This document shows, piece by piece, positions 17,601 to 24,702 of a stretch of DNA of 42,160 nucleotides. The DNA is from Lachnospiraceae bacterium. GTDB lineage: Bacteria; Bacillota; Clostridia; Lachnospirales; Lachnospiraceae. The notes beneath the pieces were generated by a model that worked only from the letters and a program-made list of their open reading frames with translations, did not search any database and was not told the DNA's origin. The position numbers and the translations under genes were made by a program. The stretch covers positions 1 to 42,160 of the forward strand of contig JAILDL010000145.1 in assembly GCA_024689465.1 (NCBI GenBank). The letters are read 5' to 3'. Position 1 is the stretch's first letter. Every line of letters begins with the position of its first letter.

Positions 17601-19579
17601 AAATCATATTTGGAAGAAGCGAGATGACCGGAAACCGAGATGGTATCTCCTACCTTTGCTCCGCCTCCGGAAGCAGTGAAATAGGATGCATCCAGGAAGA
17701 AGGAAGAAGAGGATAGATAGGGCAGGGAAAGCTGCCCCAGGTCCGTGATGGTACCGGACGCAATCTCCGTTGTATCGGAATAGGCACCGGATAATAAGGC
17801 GTCGGGAAGGTCGGAAAGAGAGCGGGGCTGACAGCTCGAAAGCTCATCGGAGTAGCCAACAAGGGAAATGGTAGCGGAAGCATCCTCCAGGACAAAGAGC
17901 TCCATAAGATCCGGCCCCGAACCGGAACAGGTAAAGAGGGACGCACCGGAAGGTGTAAAGCCTAACAGATGAATGGTCCCGGGAAGATCCTGGGCGGTAG
18001 ATGCCGTTGCATGGATGCCGGCAAGGCGGTTCAGGGTAAGGATCCCCTCCTGACCGGAGAGCAGAGTAAGGGTGCTGTCCTTGAAATAAGAAGAAGAAAT
18101 TTGCAACGTATATACATCGGATATATCTTCGGATGCTGCAGGATAAAAGGCCAGCTGGTCTGTACCGATCAGAACAAAGTCACCATCCAGTTTGCGGCCA
18201 GAAGGATCTTTCACGGATGCAAAGGAAGAGGCAGTACAGCGATTCGCAACAGAATAGATCAGGTCCGCATCGGCGGGTCCTGTGATCTTCAGGGTAAACG
18301 CCTGTGCTTTTGCAGGCAGCGTATAATCATGGGTCAGGGAAGCTCCGGGTAAAACGGAGCTGTCGGGAAACGTATAGGATTCCAGGGTATAGCCCTTTTT
18401 GGAAGCAGAAGAAGTCAGACCGCCGGCCGCCGTAATGTCCGTGATCCGATAAAAGCCGGAGGAATTCGTCAGGGAGCTGAAGGACATACCGGCACAGTTC
18501 CGGGCGGAGCAGGAAACGGTAGCACCGGCAACCGGAGAGCCGTTTTCATCATAGACATGGCCGGAGAGGGTGATCCCGCTCATGAGAGGCTCCAGATAGA
18601 CATCCAGGTGTCCATCCTCGGGAACGACTGCTTCAAAAGCAGATCCGTTTTTTCGGGAAGGGAAGAGATAAGCATATTGCAGGTCTTCATCCGCTCCGGT
18701 GGGGGTAATGGATAAGGAGATCTTTTCGCCGGCATAAGCGGTGCAGGGGGTATATCCAAAACAAACCCCTCTGGAGGAGTAGGCGATCACATCCACGGAA
18801 GGAACCATAGTATCCCCTGCGTAAACGGAAACATCCAGGGTGACTTTTTCGCCCCGAACGGCAGGTTCCGCATCAGGAGGTGTGGTATTCTCCCCGGCAG
18901 GGGCAGCAGGATTATCGATATAAACAGGGTCTTCTGCGATAAAGAAGGATGCAGGAATCGTTACGCCTGATGCATAGCTCAGGATATCCTCATCATAGAA
19001 CAGGCAGACAAGATAATAAGAGCCGGAAGGAGGAACATCCCCGGACATGGCATACACATCATTCAGATTTTCATCCACATAGAACATTTCATGCCAGGAA
19101 AAATAAGCCCCGTTTGTGGAGAAAGAGATCTGATTGCCATCAAACACGGTGCTTTGGGAAGTATACCAGATCCGATGCAGGTCGTTTTCCTCTCCCTGAT
19201 TTTCCAAGCGGATGTTCCGGACAAAGGCTTCCTCCGGATCCTCCGAAGTAGCAGGCAGCAGGAGGAATTGCGGGTCGAAGATGGTCCCGCGAAGAAAACC
19301 GGTAGGCAGAGAAAATGCAATGGAAAAAGTATCGGATTCGCTGTAAGGATCGTTCAGTACAAGAGGAGATCCTCCGTTAAAGGTAAAATCCCGTAGATAG
19401 CCTGCATCATAGAGATCCATGGGGGAGTTCCAGTCCATCCCCTCGATAAAATACGTATCTCCGGAAGCAGCATAGGTTTTCAGAACCTGGAAATGGCCTG
19501 CGATCGCAGACAGAAGAAAACAGGCGAGTAAGGTAAAGACCAGGCACTGTTTTCCCCGAAGAAATAAGCGTTTATACAT
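14645..19579 (-). CDS. Large secreted, membrane-anchored surface protein with carboxypeptidase-regulatory-like domains
   Basis: Cell-surface protein of about 1644 aa from ATG 19579; ATG 19645 would add 22 residues before a good signal peptide. The signal peptide (about 1-37) ends near VLKTYA-ASGD. An N-terminal Ser/Gly-rich beta region is followed at about 335-415 by a CarboxypepD_reg/Ig-like repeat (SGHVYDENGSPVAGATVSC ... NSSGFYRITDI). Another Ig-like unit lies near 776-845 (CSGNGLPDQNVSVW). A helical segment at about 1150-1320 resembles no domain I know. A very acidic stretch (about 1330-1362) precedes a second repeat (DPSGFVYEAVASNR ... EGHYAWDVPEGNWYVQVYLP) and a beta domain. The end has a Pro/Glu linker, a hydrophobic segment and RRKKRSAK, but no LPXTG, so it is probably membrane anchored. 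No catalytic residues are recognised; adhesion or ligand binding is only a guess. Confidence 0.85.
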   Translation of the reverse strand: MYKRLFLRGKQCLVFTLLACFLLSAIAGHFQVLKTYAASGDTYFIEGMDWNSPMDLYDAGYLRDFTFNGGSPLVLNDPYSESDTFSIAFSLPTGFLRGTIFDPQFLLLPATSEDPEEAFVRNIRLENQGEENDLHRIWYTSQSTVFDGNQISFSTNGAYFSWHEMFYVDENLNDVYAMSGDVPPSGSYYLVCLFYDEDILSYASGVTIPASFFIAEDPVYIDNPAAPAGENTTPPDAEPAVRGEKVTLDVSVYAGDTMVPSVDVIAYSSRGVCFGYTPCTAYAGEKISLSITPTGADEDLQYAYLFPSRKNGSAFEAVVPEDGHLDVYLEPLMSGITLSGHVYDENGSPVAGATVSCSARNCAGMSFSSLTNSSGFYRITDITAAGGLTSSASKKGYTLESYTFPDSSVLPGASLTHDYTLPAKAQAFTLKITGPADADLIYSVANRCTASSFASVKDPSGRKLDGDFVLIGTDQLAFYPAASEDISDVYTLQISSSYFKDSTLTLLSGQEGILTLNRLAGIHATASTAQDLPGTIHLLGFTPSGASLFTCSGSGPDLMELFVLEDASATISLVGYSDELSSCQPRSLSDLPDALLSGAYSDTTEIASGTITDLGQLSLPYLSSSSFFLDASYFTASGGGAKVGDTISVSGHLASSKYDFEVTALRVYAWNPASSSANAIVTASFKENSLIINGKTVPASLYSGSQDYWNIGRQILLPEPVKGPLDFSCKLETLISSNMEVVVEADIVSGGSTHRAELIGTQPLSGSPISLKTPARTASGVVKCSGNGLPDQNVSVWAGNTLIGSATCDPYGFWNLRGQIPVDGKNARSYRLHATCGGYSTKESILLYDPASAACEQIYMTENGKAIPDSYVWTPSSSFSFEAVVDNPSSVRDDACFYAMCSDGSVISLAAHPGRTLDAVSGISRQVFVSDPYSFGEKGLLPTKTWLSYSGRTSETKTYSERAPLYPSDTPEFPRDHISWETVSEQTLDRLPTPSEIGTGMAMTTLFSEISSSDFASLSGNNSNHMTLYGDDQKDLYEVYISFEEDLTSFGIYDMGDKRYYRSDTYFYDASSIPAPLSVLSKESGNTVLLSSVCLVPNSSFVEGINYANDAAMVLSKFLDPTGTVEFTLETGVEHLLRSSPKTAPFASVMKYVGIGDLINLINTSSAGFELRQKTNALEKDLQMLAFLEKYENLLAGESDVNKALGSVNLARSELDRAMDFQRDYIACSLELGLVDLICNNADKVGGPTGAFAKAFNALLGPIKNAMMDAIKAMGADSSWAEAQGTVTEAKLKFIEATGLNHEQLMEFFAKSEEGVFTDESILKMIRKAMNGEDDEEDEADDPEGSEEEDEEEFPDDGSCECEDSEDFVPIIDPSGFVYEAVASNRISGAVVTLYGEGMVPFDAEHYEQVNPVTSDAEGHYAWDVPEGNWYVQVYLPDYEEASSQFDPAATVSIDGINYLPVLPPQLDVNIPVMNMDAPQAFIARSGDGLYLVFDKYMQEDTVLGGVTFTGLSGDVTLVPVNSEVSPAHTPVCGGMTLATLYEVRFSGSPDALDLSSVSAALDASVLGYNGVSSASTAVYDPSYVLEDLSNKTPSPQENPDRENLEEQTASSSPVPLIAGTLVLLAAGGGAGAYFYRRKKRSAK

Positions 19580-19695
19580 ATTATTTACCGTCCCTTCCTC
19601 CCCAAGAAAATTCAGAATAGTCAAATAGAAATCAAAAGAGACCATGCTATATCAAACATCATGCCTATATATTCTGAAAATTAGGAATTACGTAT

Positions 19696-19724
19696 ATTTT
19701 AAGCAAAAAGCATGGGAACGTCAA
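19696..19724 (-). promoter_or_regulatory. Promoter of the large surface protein gene
   Basis: On the minus strand TTGACG (19724-19719) and TAAAAT (19701-19696) are separated by 17 bp, both near consensus. Transcription would begin near 19689, giving a leader of about 110 nt to ATG 19579. Confidence 0.7.
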
Positions 19725-19748
19725 GAAATCGACCGTGACAGATAAGGA

Positions 19749-19758
19749 TTATCGATAA
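19749..19758. promoter_or_regulatory. Palindrome TTATCGATAA upstream of the surface protein promoter
   Basis: A perfect 10-bp palindrome 25 bp upstream of the -35 box. Its TTATCG half resembles sites in front of the adjacent LacI/transporter genes, so the same regulator might bind, but a short AT-rich palindrome can arise by chance. Confidence 0.25.
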
Positions 19759-19779
19759 AGCGAAAAAGGATCTGTAAGA

Positions 19780-19818
19780 AAAACAGAAAAAAGATGCATG
19801 CTCATAAAAGCATGCATC
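19780..19818 (-). terminator. Intrinsic terminator of the first lacI-family gene
   Basis: A perfect 10-bp stem, GATGCATGCT (19793-19802) and AGCATGCATC (19809-19818), with a 6-nt loop. On the minus strand it is followed by TTTTTTCTGTTTT. It begins 7 bp after the stop codon of the regulator gene. Confidence 0.9.
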
Positions 19819-19824
19819 AAAGGA

Positions 19825-20892
19825 TCAGGAGAGCCTGGACACCGACCTGCGCTGGATCAACGTACTCTTTAGGCGAACGTCGGTACTGTTCTCCATGCGG
19901 CTTTCCGGGTTTTCGATCATGTCCAGGAGCTTTGCGGCAGCGGCACTGCCAAGCTCCTCCAGAGGAAGGGCCATGGTGGTGACTTCCGGGGTAAGAGAAG
20001 AGGCAATGTCCTGGTTATCATAGCCGATAATGGAAATGTCCCTGCCCGGAACAAGCTGTTGTTCCAAAAGCGCCTCATAGGCACCGGAGGCGATCATATC
20101 GGACATACAGAAAACTGCGGTAATGTCCTGCTTCAGGAGAGCTTTCATTCCTTCGTAGCCACCGGATTTGTTCCATTGCCGGTACTCCACCAGAGAAGGA
20201 TCAAACAGGAGCTTTTCTTCATAAATGGCCTTCTGCGCTCCGAGAATACGGTTAATGGTGTGGGTATTATCGTATTCGCCGGCGATGATACCGATCTTCT
20301 TATGTCCCATGGAAACCAGGTACTTAATGGCATCGTATCCGCCGGTCACATCATCCAGACGGAAGGTAGGGATCTTCTTATCATCGGCGATGGCGTAGGC
20401 CATGACGATGGGCAGATCGTGGGCACTGACAAGGTTCTTTACCGTATGCTCATGACCGCCCAGATACAAAAGACCATCCAGGTTCATGGTATCCATTTTC
20501 GCAAGAACCGGCTGAAGGGCAGAATGAAAAAGCTCTTCATCATGTAACCAGGCACCGTGCCAGCGGCCGAACAGTCGCATGTTTTCGATCACCACCGTAT
20601 AGCCTTTGTCTTCGCAGCAGCTCATGATCCCTTCGATCATGGAAGGAGAACTGAAGACGATCAGGTCTTCTGCAATGACACCGATGGTTTTCGTGGAATT
20701 GGCCCGGAGATTTTTGGCCAGGTAATTGGGCCGATAGCCTGTGCGAGCCACTTCTTTTCGTATTTTGTCAGCGATCTCTTCGCTGACTTTTTTTGTTTTG
20801 CCGTTAAGCACATTGGATACGGTGGAAATCGATACACCACAGGATAATGCAATATCTTTTATGGTCACCGTATCGGAACGTCTGCTGCCCAT
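19825..20892 (-). CDS. LacI-family transcriptional regulator (first sugar module)
   Basis: LacI/GalR-type repressor (355 aa). The helix-turn-helix is at residues 9-31 (VTIKDIALSCGVSISTVSNVLNG), with the hinge helix near 53-66 (YRPNYLAKNLRANSTK). The rest is a periplasmic-binding-protein-like sensor domain (TIGVIAEDL ... MGHKKIGIIAGEYDN ... AVFCMSDMIASGAYEAL ... DISIIGYDNQDIASSLTPEVTTM). It is divergent from the lipoprotein-permease-GH51 operon, so it most likely represses that operon and itself; ACGAT-type sites overlap both promoters. The likely inducer is an arabinose-containing sugar, inferred from GH51. Start ATG 20892 has AAGGAG 5 nt upstream. Confidence 0.93.
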   Translation of the reverse strand: MGSRRSDTVTIKDIALSCGVSISTVSNVLNGKTKKVSEEIADKIRKEVARTGYRPNYLAKNLRANSTKTIGVIAEDLIVFSSPSMIEGIMSCCEDKGYTVVIENMRLFGRWHGAWLHDEELFHSALQPVLAKMDTMNLDGLLYLGGHEHTVKNLVSAHDLPIVMAYAIADDKKIPTFRLDDVTGGYDAIKYLVSMGHKKIGIIAGEYDNTHTINRILGAQKAIYEEKLLFDPSLVEYRQWNKSGGYEGMKALLKQDITAVFCMSDMIASGAYEALLEQQLVPGRDISIIGYDNQDIASSLTPEVTTMALPLEELGSAAAAKLLDMIENPESRMENSTDVRLKSTLIQRRSVSRLS

Positions 20893-20933
20893 GCAAACTC
20901 CTTTCAGAGAAATCGATAGTATTATTTTAAGGT

Positions 20934-20962
20934 ATTTTAATGCATAAGAACAGGATGGTCAA
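20934..20962 (-). promoter_or_regulatory. Promoter of the first lacI-family gene
   Basis: On the minus strand TTGACC (20962-20957) and TAAAAT (20939-20934) have a 17-bp spacer. The -35 box overlaps the ACGAT-type site AAACGATTTT (20961-20970), consistent with autorepression. Confidence 0.65.
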
Positions 20963-21050
20963 ACGATTTTCTTAAAAATGCCACTTAACGATAACGAAAT
21001 AGTCAATATGCACAAACGATAAAGAGAATTATTGTACAAGGTTATCGTAT
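20961..21050. promoter_or_regulatory. Cluster of four operator-like ACGAT/ATCGT sites
   Basis: AAACGATTTT (20961), AACGATAACG (20987), AAACGATAAA (21014) and TTATCGTAT (21042) lie in the divergent regulator/transporter gap. They share the central CG flanked by A/T that is usual for LacI-family operators. Distances between CG centres are 25, 28 and 29 bp. They overlap or flank both promoters. Confidence 0.5.
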
Positions 21051-21078
21051 TGACTAAGATTACAGGGTGAAATATAAT
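21050..21078 (+). promoter_or_regulatory. Promoter of the first transporter operon
   Basis: TTGACT (21050-21055) and a perfect TATAAT (21073-21078) are 17 bp apart. Transcription should begin near 21085, just before the palindromic operator. Confidence 0.8.
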
Positions 21079-21089
21079 CATCGCAGAAC

Positions 21090-21105
21090 GGTAAAACGAT
21101 TTACC
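21090..21105. promoter_or_regulatory. LacI-type operator GGTAAAACGATTTACC
   Basis: A 16-bp palindrome (only the central A/A and T/T positions break exact symmetry) with the central CG. It sits immediately after the predicted transcription start of the lipoprotein gene, the classical repressor position. Confidence 0.7.
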
Positions 21106-21127
21106 ACAAAAACCAAAGGAGGCTACT

Positions 21128-22771
21128 ATGAAAAAACATTTAGCGATCGCCCTGGCGACAGTTTTAACTGTAGGAATGCTGGCGGGTTGCGGTAACGCAG
21201 CAGACAGCGGCAGTGCAGCGCAGGAGACAACTTCTGACCAGACAGCGACCACAACAACTGAAGACAACACATCTACCGCAGCAGAAGAATCTCTGGACGC
21301 AGCAGCGCAGGCTATTGCAGACCGTAAGGCGGAAGCAGAGAAGACCGGCGAATATAAAAAGGTGGTTGTTTCTTTCTTTGACTGGACCGGAGCACCTGCA
21401 GGTCTGGAAAGAGTCAATGCAAAACTCAGTGAGTATACCGAAGAGACCCTTGGTCTGGACGTAGAATTACTGATCATCGACTCTGCAGCATACACAGATG
21501 ACATTAAGTTGATGCTTTCCTCCGGTGAGCAGGTTGACCTGTTCTCCACATGTGGTCCCGGATATATGACATGTGTAAATAATGGATATACTGCAGACCT
21601 GGAAGAGAACGATCTGCTGGCAACCTATGGCGCAAAGTTACAGGATGTTGTAAGACCGGAATACTTTGATGCTTGCCGTGTTGGCGGCGTTCTCTACGGT
21701 GTTCCTCCCATTAAGGACTATGCGATCCAGACCGCTGCCGTATGTATCGGTACCGAGTATCTGGAAGGTGCGGGCGTAGATCTTTCCAAGTTTGACAAGG
21801 ATGACCTTGGTTACTACAAGTGTACATGGGATGACGTAGATGAGATGTTTGCAGCGATGCATGCAGCATTCCCTGACAAGACCGTTTACTCCACACAGGA
21901 TAACATGTTATCTCAGGGTAGCTGCGTAGACCCTGTTGGTGGCGACTACTACGGATCTCTCTTAGATCCCGCCAACAGCCTGACCGTAGAAAACGTATAT
22001 GAGTCCGAAGTATTCAAGACCTGGTGTGATCGTTTCTACAGATGGAATCAGGCAGGCTACATCTCCGGTGATGCCATGACCGACAAGAACGGTGCATCTG
22101 CAAGAATCAAGTCCGGTGCATTCATGGCTATGATGGCTTGCGGTAAGCCTGCTTATCAGAACCAGATCTCCGGTGAGTGCGGACGTCCCATGACTGTATT
22201 TGATGTAGGTGATCCTTTCATGAGCTCCTCTGCAGTTTCTTCCTTCCCCTGGTGCATGAACCAGGCAACCGAAGATCCTGTAGCTGCTATGCAGGTTCTG
22301 GAAGCGCTGTACACCGATCCCGTTGTTGCAAACCTGGCTTGCTGGGGTGAGGAAGGTGTAGAGTACGTTGTAAACGATGATACATCGATTAACTGGGCAC
22401 CCGGTGTAGATGCCAACAACTCTGAGTACTATCCCAACGTATTATGGTTAATGCCCAACCAGTATGCAGCACATGTATGGGAGGGAGATCCTCTGGATGT
22501 TGGTCCTCAGACTGCAGCATTCAACGACAATTGCCCTGTTAAGTCCAAGGCACTTGGCTTTACCTGGGACAACGGCGATTACGCTGCTGAGTATACCGCT
22601 CTGCAGAATGCATACCAGGAGTATTCCGGAAAGGTTATCTACGGTTTCGTAGATCCCGAGACCGGTCTGAAGGAATTAAATGATGCCTTAAAGGCAGCAG
22701 GTTTGGAAGAGTATATGGCTGCTAAGCAGGAAGCTCTGAACGCATGGGCTGCTGAGAACGGTATCAACTGA
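21128..22771 (+). CDS. Sugar ABC transporter substrate-binding lipoprotein (first module)
   Basis: Extracellular solute-binding lipoprotein (547 aa), family 1-like, of the large LplA/YtcQ type that binds oligosaccharides. The signal peptide MKKHLAIALATVLTVGMLAGC has a lipobox LAGC with Cys21 as the lipidated residue. A low-complexity Ser/Thr/Glu/Ala linker (about 22-65) follows, then the binding domain from about 75. Strong AAAGGAGG precedes ATG 21128. Two permeases and a GH51 arabinofuranosidase follow, so arabinose-containing oligosaccharides are the likely ligand, by context only. A hairpin after the gene probably favours excess binding protein over permeases. Confidence 0.93.
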   Translation: MKKHLAIALATVLTVGMLAGCGNAADSGSAAQETTSDQTATTTTEDNTSTAAEESLDAAAQAIADRKAEAEKTGEYKKVVVSFFDWTGAPAGLERVNAKLSEYTEETLGLDVELLIIDSAAYTDDIKLMLSSGEQVDLFSTCGPGYMTCVNNGYTADLEENDLLATYGAKLQDVVRPEYFDACRVGGVLYGVPPIKDYAIQTAAVCIGTEYLEGAGVDLSKFDKDDLGYYKCTWDDVDEMFAAMHAAFPDKTVYSTQDNMLSQGSCVDPVGGDYYGSLLDPANSLTVENVYESEVFKTWCDRFYRWNQAGYISGDAMTDKNGASARIKSGAFMAMMACGKPAYQNQISGECGRPMTVFDVGDPFMSSSAVSSFPWCMNQATEDPVAAMQVLEALYTDPVVANLACWGEEGVEYVVNDDTSINWAPGVDANNSEYYPNVLWLMPNQYAAHVWEGDPLDVGPQTAAFNDNCPVKSKALGFTWDNGDYAAEYTALQNAYQEYSGKVIYGFVDPETGLKELNDALKAAGLEEYMAAKQEALNAWAAENGIN

Positions 22772-22806
22772 TCCGGATCATAGCGATCCGTAAGCAAGGA
22801 AGAGTT

Positions 22807-22834
22807 GGGAGTCGGCCAGGCCGACTCCCATTTT
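22807..22834 (+). terminator. Attenuator-type hairpin between binding protein and permeases
   Basis: GGGAGTCGG (22807-22815) and CCGACTCCC (22821-22829) form a perfect GC-rich stem, followed by ATTTT. It lies in the gap before the first permease. A partial terminator or 3'-stabilising hairpin here is common in sugar ABC operons and raises the level of the lipoprotein. Confidence 0.7.
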
Positions 22835-22860
22835 AAAAGAAAAAGGAAAACGGAGGAGTC

Positions 22861-23802
22861 ATGAACGACCAATTAAAGAAACACAATAAAAGCATACAAA
22901 AGAAAAAGCTCCGCAGATTTTTTCCCATATACTTAATGGCACTTCCGGGGCTGATCTATTTATTCATCAACAACTATATGCCTCTTCCGGGTTTGGTTCT
23001 TGCCTTTAAGAAATATAACGCAAAGAAGGGAATCTTCGGGTCCGACTTTGTGGGATTTAAGAATTTTAAGTATCTGTTTAAAACCAATGATGCTTTTATC
23101 ATCACACGCAACACAATCTTATATAATGTGGCCTTTATCATTGTAAATACCATCCTGGCTGTGTTTGTGGCGATCCTTCTGGCAGAAATGGTCTCCAATC
23201 TGAAGAAGGTCTATCAGTGTCTGATCCTGCTGCCCTTTATGATCTCCATGGTCATTGTCAGCTATCTGGTATTCGGCTACCTGTCCAATGACAACGGCTT
23301 CATGAACAATACCATCCTGCCTTTGTTCGGGAAGGAACCCATCTTCTGGTACATGGAAAAGAAATACTGGCCCTTTATCCTGATCTTTGTAAATGCATGG
23401 AAAGTTACGGGGTATAACTCCATTATCTATATCTCCAGCATCCTGGGCATTGACCGTGGCATCTACGAATCTGCGGCAATCGATGGATGCAGCAAATGGA
23501 AGCAGATCACAACAATCACCCTTCCTCTGTTAAAACCCACGGTCATCATGATGACCCTTCTTGCGGTAGGCCGCATCTTCTATTCGGACTTTGGCCTGTT
23601 CTATCAGGTTCCGCAAAACCAGGGTGCTCTCTTTGCCGTGACCAATACTATTGATACCTATGTATACAGAGGCCTTCTGGAATTAGGAGATATGACCATG
23701 GCTTCTGCAGCCGGTCTGTATCAGTCCATCATCGGATTTATCCTGATCTTAGGAGCCAATCTGCTGGTGCGTAAGATCGAGCCGGACAGTGCACTGTTTT
23801 AG
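22861..23802 (+). CDS. Sugar ABC transporter permease, LplB type (first module)
   Basis: Inner-membrane permease (313 aa) with about six membrane segments, the first at about 21-42 (YLMALPGLIYLFINNYMPL). The conserved cytoplasmic EAA loop for contact with the ATPase is ESAAIDGCSKWKQITTITLPLLKP (about 202-225). The N-terminal MPLPGLVLAFKKYN pattern marks the LplB/YteP branch of the MalF-like family. GGAGG precedes ATG 22861. It forms a heterodimer with the next permease. No ATPase gene accompanies them, so a shared MsmK/UgpC-type ATPase elsewhere is expected. Confidence 0.93.
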   Translation: MNDQLKKHNKSIQKKKLRRFFPIYLMALPGLIYLFINNYMPLPGLVLAFKKYNAKKGIFGSDFVGFKNFKYLFKTNDAFIITRNTILYNVAFIIVNTILAVFVAILLAEMVSNLKKVYQCLILLPFMISMVIVSYLVFGYLSNDNGFMNNTILPLFGKEPIFWYMEKKYWPFILIFVNAWKVTGYNSIIYISSILGIDRGIYESAAIDGCSKWKQITTITLPLLKPTVIMMTLLAVGRIFYSDFGLFYQVPQNQGALFAVTNTIDTYVYRGLLELGDMTMASAAGLYQSIIGFILILGANLLVRKIEPDSALF

Positions 23803-23811
23803 GAGGTATCT

Positions 23812-24702
23812 ATGAGAAGTGATAAGAAATTTCAGATCGTAGCCCATATCGTACTGATCATCCTTTCGCTCCTGGCCATCCTGCCCATGATCCTGATGGT
23901 GACCTCCAGCCTTACGGATAATAATGTACTGATCGCAAACGGCTATTCCTATCTGCCGAAAAAGTGGTCCCTATATGCCTACGAGTATATTTTTAAAACC
24001 GGAAATTCCGTTGTGCATGCCTACGGTATCTCGCTGGTACTGACCGCAGTAGGAACCGTCTGCTCTTTGTGCATCACAACGTTACTGGCCTATGCCATAT
24101 CCAAAAAGGAACTGCCCGGCCGGGGGATCATCACCTTTCTGGTGGTCTTCTCCATGCTCTTTAACGGCGGACTGGTTCCCACCTACATGATCTATTCCAC
24201 GGTTCTGAATGTAAAGAACAGCTTCTGGGGCCTGCTGATCCCGGGGCTTCTCATGAACGGATTCAATGTCATGCTGATGAAATCCTATTTCTTTTCCAGC
24301 ATTCCCGATGAGATCCTGGATGCCGCCTACATTGACGGCGCAGGAGAATTTCGTACCTTTATTTCCGTAGCGGTGCCTCTGGCAAAGCCGATCATGGCGA
24401 CCATTGCCCTGTTTGCCGGCATCGGTTACTGGAATGACTGGATGAACGGATATATTTACATCACAAAACGGACGGATCTGTACTCGGTACAGAACCTGTT
24501 AAACCGTATGATGCAGAACATCCAGTATCTGTCCCAGTCCAGTTCCAACATTCAAAATGCCAATGTGGGACTAAGCGCCATTCCCATGGCTTCGGTGCGC
24601 ATGGCCATGGCCACGGTGGGCATCTTACCCATCATCATCATCTATCCCTTTGTACAGAAGTATTTTGTAAAGGGAATCACCTTAGGAGGAGTAAAAGGAT
24701 AA
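23812..24702 (+). CDS. Sugar ABC transporter permease, LplC type (first module)
   Basis: Second permease (296 aa), MalG-like LplC/YtcP branch. Six membrane segments are expected, the first at about 8-30 (IVAHIVLIILSLLAILPMILM). LFNGGLVPTYM in the middle and the EAA loop LDAAYIDGAGEFRTFISVAVPLAKP (about 179-204) are characteristic, as is the C-terminal YPFVQKYFVKGITLGGVKG. AGGAGG precedes ATG 23812. Its stop codon overlaps the ATG of the GH51 gene (ATAATGA arrangement at 24700-24704), showing translational coupling to the glycosidase. Confidence 0.93.
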   Translation: MRSDKKFQIVAHIVLIILSLLAILPMILMVTSSLTDNNVLIANGYSYLPKKWSLYAYEYIFKTGNSVVHAYGISLVLTAVGTVCSLCITTLLAYAISKKELPGRGIITFLVVFSMLFNGGLVPTYMIYSTVLNVKNSFWGLLIPGLLMNGFNVMLMKSYFFSSIPDEILDAAYIDGAGEFRTFISVAVPLAKPIMATIALFAGIGYWNDWMNGYIYITKRTDLYSVQNLLNRMMQNIQYLSQSSSNIQNANVGLSAIPMASVRMAMATVGILPIIIIYPFVQKYFVKGITLGGVKG

